Source: Actinernus sp. WN-2022
Lineage: Eukaryota; Cnidaria; Anthozoa; Actiniaria; Actinernidae
DNA: 64,000 nucleotides
NCBI GenBank assembly: GCA_030867875.1
Contig: JAOWCC010001634.1
Location: forward strand, 138,528,365-138,592,364
Direction: 5' to 3'
The notes below the pieces were generated by a model. It was given only the letters and a program-made list of their open reading frames with translations. It made no database searches and was not told where the DNA came from. Shown here piece after piece: positions 36,250 to 47,800 of the stretch. Every line of letters starts with the position of its first letter. The stretch's first letter is position 1. The translations under genes and the position numbers were made by a program.

Positions 36250-36480
36250 TGTATACATGTACAAATGGCAAAAGCCATACTTTGCCTAAACTACATACGG
36301 TAAATAAAAGCCATACAGTGGCTAAACCACATACAGTAAAAGCCGTACGGTAGTTCAACCACATACAGTAAAAGCCATACGGTGGCTCAACAACATACGG
36401 TAAAAGGTATAAGGTGAATTAGCACATGTGGTAACCGGATATTCGTTTTACCGAATCACGTACGGTACCGCATACGGTTG
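36250..36480. repeat. Degenerate minisatellite, right end of the 10.7-kb element
   Basis: About five imperfect copies of CATACAGTAAAAGCCATACG spaced roughly 30-35 bases. They are in the same orientation as the 25850-26270 array and share GGTAAAAGCCAT and GGCTCAACAACATACGG. They grade into the right TIR. Confidence 0.8.
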
Positions 36481-36501
36481 AAAAACGTTTGTCAGGGACT
36501 G

Positions 36502-37279
36502 TACGTTGGAATGTCGTCGACGAGCAATTGGACACCAATAGTGCAGTTGAAACTTGGAATCAACTATTTACGGATACAGCCAATCGACATGCTCCAATTA
36601 AAAAATCTAGAATCAAGGCTGGATGAATTCAGAGTTATGCAACGCCATGCAACGCCATGCAAGACCGAGATCACCATGCACCACCGGAAGGCCGTTAAAT
36701 CAAGATCGTACGCGTCATTTCATTGGTCCATGTACAAAAAGATAAAATCCTACGTAAACAAGCTGGTTAAAAATGCAAAGCTGATTACTATTTAAACCTT
36801 ATTACTAGGAACAGGGGAAATAGCGGTGAACTATGGAAAACACTGATTGAACGAAATTACTTTGCGAAAGACATCCTCAATCCCTTCATGCATTGAAGTC
36901 GATGGCGTACCACATACTGACTCAAAGTCGATTGCTGAGGTTTTGAATAATCATTTTTCGACAGTAGGAACTAAATTGGCTGCTAAAATAAAGGCAAGCC
37001 TTGATTTTTTTCTATCCACGACCCCCTTCTGGTGAATCTATCGCTAGGTCTCGAAACTTTGTCTTCATTCCAGTCGAAGAAAGTTTTGTGCATAGCTAGA
37101 CAACTAAAAATGCTCAAGACAAATAAAGCAATTGGCCTTGATCGCATTAGCGCCAGACTGCTGAAAGACTCTGCAAGCGTCATAACTCCTGCTTTGACCA
37201 AGATATTCAATCGCTCGCTTGAGTTTTCAACATTCCCTTCTATCTGGAAATTTGGTAAAGTAACAGCTCTCTTCAAATC
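36502..37279 (+). pseudogene. LINE linker and reverse-transcriptase start (continuation)
   Basis: Continues the endonuclease half from 25762: RWNVVDEQLDTNSAVETWNQ then TANRHAPIKKSRIK. After frame changes it reads SSIPSCIEVDGV, SKSIAEVLNNHFSTVGTKLA and MLKTNKAIGLDRISARLLKD. The last piece is FNRSLEFSTFPSIWKFGKVT, the finger region. Several stops and shifts interrupt it. It ends at the next TIR insertion. Confidence 0.85.
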
Positions 37280-38116
37280 TGTAGCCTACGTCACATCCGA
37301 ACTGAACCCTAGCCGGTTAAGTCCGTCTGCGAAACAACGACGGAAAGCTTGTTCTAGACCCCCAACGAAGTACCAGGATATATGTAGTCGATCCTGATTG
37401 GCTTTTAAGAATGCTCATGCTTACACGTTGTCTGACTGGTCATTCAACTGTCACCAGCCTGTCACCAGTGAGACTAATTTAGATTTCAAAATATGGCGGG
37501 TTTTAAACCCGTCGAGAAGAGCTAGCAATGATATCTGTACAATATCAGTTTGAAATCGAGATTCGTTTGCTAGAACAAGAGCGGTTGACCAGAGCTGAGT
37601 TCGGATGTGGCACATACCAGATATTTCCAAGCTGCATGGGAGATATGTTTGTGTGTTCCTCGAACGAGCGTTTTGTCGTGACGGATTCTATTAAAGTCTT
37701 CAGCAAGTTTCCTTTCATGTGGCACTAAACCACGGGCAGCCTATTATGCTACATTACTTCAAAACCTGACCCGAAATTGAAATAAACCTAACCTTCTCCG
37801 ATAGTAAAACACAGGGAAACGACGACTGAGCTCGTCTAGGGCGAAAAATCTCAAGTAAACAGCTGACTCACATGTAAACGAACAGTTTGATTTTCAACCG
37901 AGCGGCCTCTGACATGAACTGCCCGTCATAACAATCTCCGAGGTTGGTGACTGTTGAATGGCCAGTCAGAAGACGTGTAAGAATGAGCTTTTTAAAAGGC
38001 CAATCAGAATCGACTACATATATCCTGGTACTTCGTTGGGGGTCTAGAACAAGCTTTCTGTCGCTGTTTCGCAGACGGACTTAACTAGGGTTCAGTTCGG
38101 ATATGACGCAGGCTAC
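37280..38116. mobile_element. About 836-bp TIR element in the LINE RT
   Basis: GTAGCCTACGTCACATCCGA at 37281 is matched in inverse by the end at 38116. Both TIRs run about 118 bases at high identity, through TTCTAGACCCCCAACGAAG and TCGATCCTGATTGGC. AAATC lies outside both ends (37275-37279 and 38117-38121), a candidate 5-bp duplication. The interior is non-coding apart from a 66-codon chance-like ORF. The LINE reading resumes after it with NANNYRPITILPT, out of phase by one, so a small indel accompanied the event or came later. Confidence 0.85.
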
Positions 38117-38121
38117 AAATC

Positions 38122-38560
38122 AACGCCAACAATTACAGGCCAATTACAATCCTCCCGACATTTAGTAAGATTCTTGAGAATGATGTCCATGCACAAGTAT
38201 AATTACCTTATGGAGGAAAACATCCTTACACCCAGGCAGTTTGGCTTTAGACCTAAACTCTCAACAGAGATCGCTCTTACTCATTTCACCGATACAATCT
38301 TTGGGAATATGGACAGTGGTCTAGTAACCGGTGCTGTTTTTCTAGACTTGTCAAAAGCGTTTGACACTGTTGACCATACTATAATATATTCTATTCAACA
38401 AACTAGTAGCGACTGGCTTTTCTGACACAAGTGTGAACTGGTTCAAGTCCTATATATCTAACAGAAGCCAAATCACCAACTTGGCAAATGTCTCTTCCTC
38501 TCCCAAGAACGTTCCTGTCGGAGTTCCTCAAGGAAGCGTCTTAGGACCACTACTATTTCT
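38122..38560 (+). pseudogene. LINE reverse-transcriptase palm (continuation), 3' truncated
   Basis: NANNYRPITILPTFSKILE, then EENILTPRQFGFRPKLSTEI, then GAVFLDLSKAFDTVDHTII with the first catalytic D. After a shift it gives WFKSYISNRSQIT and VPVGVPQGSVLGPLLF. The sequence then changes at 38560, before the expected YADD box. Confidence 0.87.
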
Positions 38561-39574
38561 AGTTCCTGGGCATTAGTCGAAGAGCTGTAAATTACTCAGT
38601 GTATCCAGCGTAGAGGGACACCTCGCAGCAATTAACACATGAGTGATTATTTTGGACACATCCTTTACTCGTGCCGTATAGCATTCCAACAAAATGTTGG
38701 TTGCGTGTCTAAATTTTAATAAAAGATAAATATCCATGCAATGATTGTGAAATTGGGAATGTAGATTGTTTTGTGAAAGACCAGCTGTGATAATGGTGCA
38801 AGCTGCCCAGTGTGTCCTTATAATTAGTTGCTGAACATTTGTCTTAACCTTAACCTTTTTTGGTGTGCGTGTGTGAGAGGAGGCCGGGGGGGGGGGGGGG
38901 GGGGGGGGGGGCAGTATGACTTTGCAGGTTCGATTAAGAAGTATTTGACACAAAATTATGTTATTTCATTTTACAAGACTTACATGAAAATTATTTTTAA
39001 AGGTGATTTTGTCTTTTAAGAATAGTTATTGTGATTCTTTGTCTCCAGAGAAGCCATATAAGAATTATAAGTCTTGTAAAAAGAATCCTATTTTGGAGTG
39101 CTTGGGATGTTAAAATTCCATGGAAGGCAAATTGTTTCTAACAGTAGCTAAATAAAGCCTTTGTTGGAGTGATGTTATGCACCACATGTGTCTGAGACAA
39201 TATACCAACGGCAACAAGACGAGTGATACTCAATATTAGTTAACATGAATCACCGTGACAAATGCAGTTAATTCGGATCAACACCGGTTTCTGGGAAACT
39301 ACCTACCCACCCCTCCCTTGGATATGCATAGTTTTATTAATGATCAACCATTGAAGGTTAGGGTGAAGTGTGGGGGCCGGGGTGGGGTTTCCCAGGAATC
39401 GGGATTGATCCGGTTATTCTGTCCTGCCCTGCTGTTAACACAAAAGGCCCGATACCAAGTGAAACCTTAACAACAGAAGTCTTTAAAATAATACAATGTT
39501 CCTTTGAACTTAATTTCTCCCAGTGGTACAACATTCAGCTTTGCACTGCAGTAGTAGCTTTTCATGATAATAAT
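38561..39574. other. Spacer with G26 tract
   Basis: No supported gene. Twenty-six consecutive G at 38886-38911 are the most obvious feature and could form G-quadruplexes. A GGGGGCCGGGGTGGGG stretch lies near 39371. Confidence 0.55.
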
Positions 39575-40065
39575 AATATTAATAATCTCTTTATTTATCG
39601 AGGGTAAGCAATAAATAGCATAAGCTAACAAACCTGAGACCCTCCAACGTTAAACTTAATCTAAACATCGATATAATTATATCTAATGAATATATGCAAG
39701 TATTATAAAAAGAGCTAATACCACGAATAACAAAAAATATTAAACAAGAAAATGATCTAAAACTGTTGTTTGTTAAAAATATCCTTCCATAAAAAGTTAT
39801 TTAAAAATTATAAAGAATCCTTCTGGCGAGTACTGGCAGTCTGTTCCATATCTTGCAAGTCGAAACAACAAAAGTTCTTCCACCTTCCGTCTGTCTCTTA
39901 TACTTAAGACATATAATTATATTAAATAGTATCTAGTTGCTCGCTTATGTATATTAGAGATTATTATAATGGCAGATCACCTCTAACTGGTCTTTAACAA
40001 GCTATTGCACATTTCATAATTTTAGTGTCCTCGTAGAAAGGTAGCCACTTGAGGCGATTAAATAA
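39575..40065 (-). pseudogene. LINE C-terminal remnant
   Basis: On the minus strand it reads LKWLPFYEDTKIMKCAIA, then VRGDLPL, then TEGGRTFVVSTCKIWNRLP. This is a well-known C-terminal order in animal LINEs (KWLP, then GGR-F, then WN-LP). Stops and frame changes are frequent. An AAT-rich tail at its 3' side (about 39570) fits a LINE end. Confidence 0.7.
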
Positions 40066-41899
40066 TGGAACTGCATGAAGGTGACAATGAATCAGCACTA
40101 CTGAAGAAGTACTCTAGGACCATTTTACTGGCAGCTATAGTATAGTTTTATTTACCCACCATTTACAAAAGAATGAATTAAAGGCAGCAGTAATTATTAT
40201 GTTTTATGTAATATGCTATACTATCTACCGGTACTAGATTTAGCCTGCATATCAATATATATACATACAAAGAAAAGAAAAACTACCATACGTACTACTA
40301 CTACTACTGCTGCTCTGCTGCTGCTACTATTACTAGAGTGTCAATGTCATGTAGCATGGTAAAATTGGGGACACTCTCTTAATAAACTCTCTAGATATAT
40401 ATAATGGTGGTCATGCACTGCTGCACCATAGATTTGTTTGCATTCTCAGTGTCGGCCTACGATTTAACATCCTGATCCAAGAGACACGAAGGCCTATAAA
40501 CCATTTCAGTCGAGATGTAAGAGCTAAGGCAGTACCTTAATTCTCCCTGTTATTTTAAGGTACCACCGGGGTTTGAACACTACCTCTGCAAAACAGACCG
40601 ACACTTTGCCGGTGCAGTAGAGGCTACCATCTTTCTGTTGTGGGCCAAACTTAGTTCAGATAAAATTAATCCTATTATTGTAATAAAATTATAATTACAG
40701 ATACACATGTAAATTTAAAATTTAAAGTAAATTATTAGTTCTCAAATAAATAATGGACTAACTGATCCCAAATTATGATGTCTCGTATTTCGAAATAAAC
40801 ATGCGATTTCCACTTGGTTTACACCATATTGTGGCCGGTAGATCTGCCCGAATGTTTAAAGTATACTCCTGACCGAAAGAAATTGCTGAAGCTGGCCTAC
40901 TGTAACATCCAAGAACTGAGAAATCGGGCCAACTTCTACTCTATTTCAAGCCAATTATCCTTTTAAGAGGAAGGAATAAATGACAACACTTCAAACTTGT
41001 ATTAAATTTGACCCAGACTGTACGTTTGGGATTGCCGTAATCTCCTTTCGTAAATGTGAGAATTTTCCCGTAATATTCCTTTCAGCCCTAGAATAACTGA
41101 ACATGTTGGTATTTCAGTCGAAGAAACCTTAGGTTTCTGCAAAATAATGGTTAAGAATGGCCCAAATCTTCCCTCCCGTTACGGTCGATCTCGAAAATGA
41201 ATTTTCCAGCACAGATCCAAGATCCCGCGGTGTCCCGAAAGGTGTCTGGCTGGTGTGGACTGTCTGGCTGGTGTAAAGCGTTAGTGTGTGCTAGCGTTTG
41301 CGTGACGACCCTAAGTACAAAACAAAAACATTTCCATGGAGTGATTATGCATGTATCAATGTTAAGCCGCAGGGGGGGGGGTCACTTTTATGCGGCATTT
41401 GATCAATCTTGGCGTACCAACTCTGGGGAATTTGATTACAAGCTTTGCCCCATGGTGTGGACATCTGAATTCGACCGCTTGAAGACTGGGTCCACGTCTC
41501 TTGGTTCCCGAGTCGCCATCTTGGATGTTGGCAGGTATGAACTTCAAAAATGCGTTTTCATCTGTTTTCATTAAGTTAAAAAGAACGCACGCTTCACATC
41601 TATTTGGGATCACCTCCAGTTCCCCCATTGTCTCAGCTGTATATATATAGTTTAAGGAGGAATTTCGTTGCCTCAGGTGGGACAATTCGATCACAATTGA
41701 CCAATTTTTCTTTCCCCAATGTGGGGAATTTGACCAAAAAGTTGTTTTCATCGCCAACTTGCGAGAGCCGGAAAACTGAATTAATCGCTCTAAAAAGTTG
41801 CATTTTAGCTGAAAAACGAAAAAGCAGAAAGATATTTAAAATTAGTGTTTGCCTTCATGTCACATTTGTTTCTCGCAATCGGTGTCTGTGATCTGCATA
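40066..41899. other. Mostly unassigned spacer
   Basis: CTA/CTG trinucleotide repeats lie near 40292-40335. A 125-codon ORF at 41197-41574 ends near a GT donor-like GGCAG|GTATGA (41535), but shows no domain and a simple repeated VSGWCGLSGWC phrase. A 95-codon ORF at 41604 also looks random. Confidence 0.4.
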
Positions 41900-44800
41900 A
41901 TGGCAGCACGCTTTAGATTTGTTCTCGTTATATTTTTCGTTTTATCCTTTCTTGGAAGTTTCACATTGCCAAACTATGGACATGGCCAGGTAGTTAAAGG
42001 GGAACTAAACCCTAAAATCAACCCAATGTCTATACAAACATACATTCGAAATAAATAGAACCTTACTCACAGCCTCCGCTATGTACAGACGGCTCAAGTC
42101 TCGTAATTTGTGATGTATATATGGAGAATAAATTATTTTTGCCATGCTGTCCCCGACATTGAATAGCAGAACTAATGACTTCTTTGTGCTGGAGGTGTGA
42201 TCATTCTTCCTTGGTATGTGTGACGTACGTTATGGGGAAATTTGTGCCACACAATGTTGATTTTTCAGCGGAAAATCGAACTTGTAGACTGTTCATAACA
42301 CTCGTAATGATATGCACGGATGGATTTAGGCTATAAACACCAAATAACTGCAGCCGCCACACGATATAGATTTTTCAGCGGAAAATCGAACTTGGAGACT
42401 ATTCATAACACTCGTAATGATATGCAAGGATGAATTTAGGCTATAAACACCAAATAACTCCAAATAACTGCATGTATATTTTGCGCATTTGCACGTGTAT
42501 TACGAAATAGGCAAGTATAAATACTGAATGGAAGCAGCATGCTCGCTCTCTTGCTCAGTTTTCTTACCCTGGCGGAGTGAGGAGAAAGGGAACTTTGTTA
42601 TTGTTTTTTCCTACGACCCACACGAATTCAGCCATGGCAGAAGTTCAATATCCGGCTCATGCTGCTCCAGAACCAGAAAACCTTCGTCAAGCAGCCCCGG
42701 AGGCACAACTAATTCAAGTAGTCGAACAGGCAGTTGAAGTTGAACAAGCAGCTGAAGGTGCACGAGCAGCTCAAGGTGAACAAGCGGCTCCTCGCGAACA
42801 GGCAGGCCAAGGCGAACTTGAGATTTTGTTATTGTTGGTGCACGCTGACTGTAAAGATACCAAACTTAAATTGTACATTATTTGTGGAATGATTCCCTCA
42901 ACCACGTGGGATGACCACAAAGGCGCCAGGTTTGGCGGGGATATCACAGAGTACGGGGGTGAGGTTTCATCGAGGGCAATATTTTGCCGGTTATTTATGG
43001 GATGATTCCCTCGACCACGTGGGATGACTACAAAGGCGCCAGGTTTGGCAGGGATATCACAAGTATACGGGGGTGAGGTTTCATCGAGGGCAATATTTTG
43101 CCGGTTATTTATGGGATGATTCCCTCGACCACGTGGGATGACTACAAAGGCGCCAGGTTTGGCAGGGATATCATAAGTATACGGGGGTGAGGTTTCACCG
43201 GGGCAATATTTGGCCGATTATTTGTGAGATGATTCCCTCGACTACGTGGGAGGACTACGGGCAATACTTGGCCGGCTATTTGTGGAATGATTCACTCGAC
43301 CATGTGGGATGACAAAGGCGCCAAGTTTGGCGGGGATATTACAGCATATCAGGGTGAGGTCTCACTGGGACAATGTTTTGCCGGCTATTTGTGGAATGAT
43401 TCCCTCGACCACGTGGGATGACCACATGGGCGCCAGATTTGGCGGGAATATAACTGTATACAGGGATGAGGTTTCACTGGGGCAATATTTTGTCGGTTAT
43501 TTGTGGAATACTTCCATTTATGTGATTCCTAGTGCTAGTCGGGCTATAAACATGTTAGTGGAGATAATAGTAATCGTCATGGTGATTAGTGAAAAGTTTA
43601 ACGATGGAATCTCAGCTCTTTCTATTTGATTATTTGTCAGAAACTGAAAGATGAACTCGCCAAGTTAAAGAAAAGTATGGAATCTACAACGAGTGCCACA
43701 GTCGAGTTGTAAAGAAGTTGGCCTACGCCTCGCGTTCAATCACCGAGTTCAGTAAACACGAGGCCCTATGACAATGGAGACGCTGTATCATACAGCCCAT
43801 GATACAAAGAATGAAAAGGAAGGGTACTACCGTCTCACCATTAGAGGAAAGATAGATCTCCCATAGGAACAGTTCCGAACCCTGCTTTTGCGTATACTGG
43901 GTGATAAGGATCACGAGCGAGTACTAAGGTGGAGAAACAATACAGACGTGAGTCTCGCGATAGGGCTTAGGGATCAACAGCAGGGTGGACACCCTACGCA
44001 AGAGGAGGTTTTTGGGGATGCACGCCCGCTGAGGTGCTATTAATGCCAAAAAATAGGCCATTCCAAGATGAGATGCCTGCAAAGAAGAACGGACATGGCG
44101 TTGAGATTACCGGCGAGGAAGAACGAGGAACGTCCTCGTGGAAAACTTAAGCGCTTCATATGTGCTTTTCCTTGTGACAATCCGAATAAACGACTTCAAC
44201 AATCACTGGACATATGTCCTAAATCTAAGTGATCAGTATGAACATAGTCATGTGATATGAAATCGAGTGATTTTCAATTACTAAACCTGTGAAACACAAA
44301 CAAATGAATAGTTATGTAAATGGTCAAATGGATACAAACTCGGAAAACAAAGGAATGAGACCCTACTCCTTGGTATTAATCTAACATTGATTTCTCGGAT
44401 CCAGTAAAATCACTCTAAGTGTTCAATGCATGGTTGGTGTTGGATGTGACTGGCTACTTAGAGGACTGACACTAATGTCAATAGTAATTGCCTCTTGTAC
44501 CGTCTTGATTATTACTTCCTAACAAGAGCCCATCTGGGCTTTCACTCGGGCCACATGAGATTGAAGATGAAATACACTTTCATTTGAAATCCTCTTAGTA
44601 ATAACCAAAGGGAAGAATTATTAGCAGTCTTTAGGAGTGGCCGGTAGCGCGGTGACTTTCATTCTCTGCTCCCCTAGTATATATATACATGTATGTAATT
44701 TAATATTTTTGTTTTCTCGTATGTAAATTAAAGTAGTTGATCTTTTATTGAAAACACTACTTATTCATGTGTGTATGTATGTTCAGACTACTATCGTGCA

Positions 44801-47800
44801 GCTAGCTAGAGTCTTGAGATATCTGTCAGCAACTCGCAGCTAGTTAATAAATTAGTACTGTTCAGACCTAGTAACTTAGTAGGTTTTACTTTTTGTTTTT
44901 CCGTTCCAGTCGTAAACAGTCCGAGTTTGACCAAAGTGAAACGATCGAGCTGCTCGCGTCCGTAGATATATATTTCTTCGTTTGCACTTTTGACATGATA
45001 TAATTCTTCAAATGGCACCATTGTTTTATTTCTTATGTTTAATAATACAGTTCTCAGCTGTAAATAAAATAGAACATTCTATGGAAGATTTCTTGTCCTA
45101 AAGTTTGGAAACGTAACACATGCATTTGACGCTAGAAAGTTCAGTACTCGCAAGGTCAATTTACTAGTGGCAGTTTACTAGTTTGCACTATCGGCTGTTA
45201 TGGAATGGAAACATACTTTCACAGCTTAATATGTATGTCGATTGGTCAGAAGGATATCTTGTTTAAATGCTACGGTCCTTTCGGCATCAGGAAATTTTTA
45301 AACGGGAGTTTTCGTACAGTATTTCAAGCTATGCTGTAGTGCGAGTTCAGTTACGCCACAAATGTCGGTGAAACTAATACCGTGTTCATTATTATCGGTT
45401 TTCTCTATGGGTTCTCATGTATTCAATAATTACTTCTGGAGCTTCATATTTATGTCGATTGGTCACAATGATTTCCTCTTTCAGTTTTTCCCTTTAGTTT
45501 GGACATTAGGGATATATCCTTGGAGATTTCGTACAGTTTAGCGACCGTTGTGTCGAAAGTAGAAACGTTCGTTTGACATGAAAGTGCGTAAACAAACTGT
45601 CACAAGCGGTTTCATAGCAGCTCGATGTTTGACTCCCATATAGTCGATGATAACGTATATAGCTTCATATGTACGTCGATTTCTCACAAGGATTTCCTCT
45701 TTCAGTTTTCCTCTCTCTTTGCTGGCAGTTCATGCTTCTTGTTCGGGTAGTTGCCCCACTGAGCCGTAACCACAAAACGAGCACAGCATTTCAGTTGGCA
45801 TACACTGCGTACATCTGCTTAACTAATTAGATTTGTAAAAATCTTAGCGGACATGTAAATATTCCGCTTGGCTCAAATATGAGGGTTTCTGCCGTCGAAG
45901 TTCATTTTGTGTTTCAGTTTTCCCCATATTAGCAGACTTGTATAATGTCTCGAGCTCTCCGAATCCAGTAGAAAGACTCTGGTTATTCTGTCGTAAAACA
46001 TGGACCTGACCCAAATTTAGGTTGTATTGCATCATTGCCCACGATGGAATAGATTTCTGACAATGACTATTTGAAATTGATATCTCCTTGTCTCGCCTAG
46101 TCTGAGCTTTGAATTTTCTTATCTGAGCGCGCCTGAGGAAATCTAACCTTTGTTTGCGTGACCAGCATAGTGCAATCTGATTGGTTCGAATTTGACCTTT
46201 AACGCATGCGCAGAAGCCGTCTGACACTGATTAAAAAAATAAATAATAACCGCTTGCATTTTAAGACTCGGCGCTGCCACAGGCAGCCCGAGTAATTATT
46301 CGATCAATCTGGTTTCACAGGCTAAGCGCCATCTCCTTATCCCTGTTTTGACTTCGGTATATAGTCCGGTTACAGCGTCATTGGTTACCGTTGTCAACGC
46401 CGAACTGGAGGTCAACCACAATCAAAACAACAGTCGAACACAGTGAATACACCGAGCTAATGCAGCGAAAAAAAGCACCGTTTTCTTTTCAGAAATGTCA
46501 TCTAAAAGTTTTTACCCGGCTATTTTAAAGGTTTACAACCTTAAGAGTCTCGAGAAAGATGGACAGGACCATACGAGATTCCGAGGGCAGTGTGGAAAGA
46601 CGATCTGGAGACTTGGCCTAGCGTTACCTACAATACATGTCGGAATGTACCTGCTGTTTAAGGATTAAAGCCCGTATACACAGGACCAGCTCATGAACTA
46701 TAAAAGCCTTCAGTGCTACTATAACTTTGCAAATGGCTGGGTCAGGGACGTCATGAGCAAATATTTTGGCCTTGGGGAAAGCTGCAGACTCGGCTTCAAC
46801 AGCTGAAGATGCCAAACGACGTGACTCACTCAAAGGAATCTGGGATCACTCTGCTGTCAAATGCATACCAAAGGCCAGCCATACAGTCATCTCACAGACA
46901 ATCCATGGAGTAATTAGCGGCGTTTCCGACATTCTTTGTGAATGGTTAGCCTGCAAAAGAGATGTTTTTATTTCGTTTGAACGTCGATCAGATTTCACGT
47001 TCGCTCGATCGAGTAAACAACGACGCGACAATCGTCACGCACATACTTCGCTATCATCAGACGTTTGTCGCCAAATTATTTGCTCAAGACTTCCCTGACC
47101 TAACCATTTGCAATGTTCTGGTAGCACTGAAGGCTTTTACACTTCATGAGCTGGTCCTGTGTATACTCAGTTAAACAGCAGATATGATTCCGAGATCTGT
47201 AGGTTATAACGCTAGGCCAATATGTCTCCAGATCGTCTCTGCCCTCGGAATCTCGTATGGATCCTGTCCATCTACGTACTTCAGCTTCGTTAGATATCTT
47301 TCTCGATACTCTTTAGGTTGTAAACGTTTATAATGGCCGGGTAAAACACTTTTGGATTACATTTCTAAGAAATAAACGGCTCGGTGTATTAATTCACTGT
47401 GTTTGACTGTTGTTTTGATTGTAGTTGTCCTCCAGTTCGGCCTTGACAAAGGTAACCAATGACGTTGTAACCGGTCTATTGGTATATAAGGATTAGGAAT
47501 TGTATAAGGATTGTGAATCGTGTAAGGATTGGGGATTCTTTTTTAGGTTAGGGATTTGTGCTCTGGATATCAACAAAATACTGAATCAGCATGTGAGCGA
47601 AATAGGAGAAGATCCAGGCTAGGTAACGCGGAGTCCATATTTATCCCAAAGTTACCTAAATAAGACTGGGCATGAATGCGAGTGTTATAGAATAGATTAC
47701 TATATTCATAACATGAATTTAGGCTATAAACACCAAATAACTCCAAATAACTGCATGTATATTTTGCGCATTTGCACGTGTATTACGAAATAGGCAAGTA

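Larger units (their letters stand above)
25763..36501. mobile_element. 10.7-kb composite element with CAGTCCCTGAC TIRs and TA duplication
   Basis: CAGTCCCTGACAAA at 25763 is matched in inverse at the right end (TTTGTCAGGGACTG, ending 36501). Similarity continues patchily for about 30 bases. TA lies outside both ends (25761-25762 and 36502-36503). Joining the flanks at one TA gives an uninterrupted LINE frame (ELRDI then RWNVVDE). TA duplication and CAGT-starting TIRs are typical of Tc1/mariner. The size, the subterminal minisatellites and the absence of a recognisable DDE transposase are not. The inside holds minisatellites, a 4977-bp nested element, a second LINE, a 250-bp inverted pair and smaller TIR elements. 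Confidence 0.8.
24960..38560 (+). mobile_element. Single LINE copy interrupted by three insertions
   Basis: Endonuclease sequence (24960-25762), linker and reverse-transcriptase start (36502-37279) and reverse-transcriptase palm (38122-38560) are colinear and in order. They read as one non-LTR retrotransposon. It is broken by a LINE tail near 25286-25370, the 10.7-kb TA-flanked element at 25763-36501 and a TIR element at 37280-38116. Homology ends abruptly at 38560, just after the LGPLLFL motif, so the 3' half is missing. Motif style (EN with LGDLNVNC, RT with FLDLSKAFDTVDH) fits CR1/L2/Jockey-like LINEs; the exact clade is not resolved. Confidence 0.85.
46356..47490. repeat. Large palindrome, arms of about 415 bp and 300-bp centre
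   Basis: 46356-46770 and 47071-47490 are inverted copies with many small indels. They share for example ACGTCATTGGTTACC, AATCAAAACAACAGTC, TACGAGATTCCGAGGGCAG and ACACAGGACCAGCTCATGAA. Both include the 5' flank and the start of the same coding sequence. The 300-bp centre continues only the minus-strand copy. Confidence 0.88.

Noticed and set aside
41197..41574. 125-codon ORF near a donor-like site
   Set aside because: No domain, low-complexity phrase repeats, and competing frames on both strands; kept only as a note in the spacer entry.
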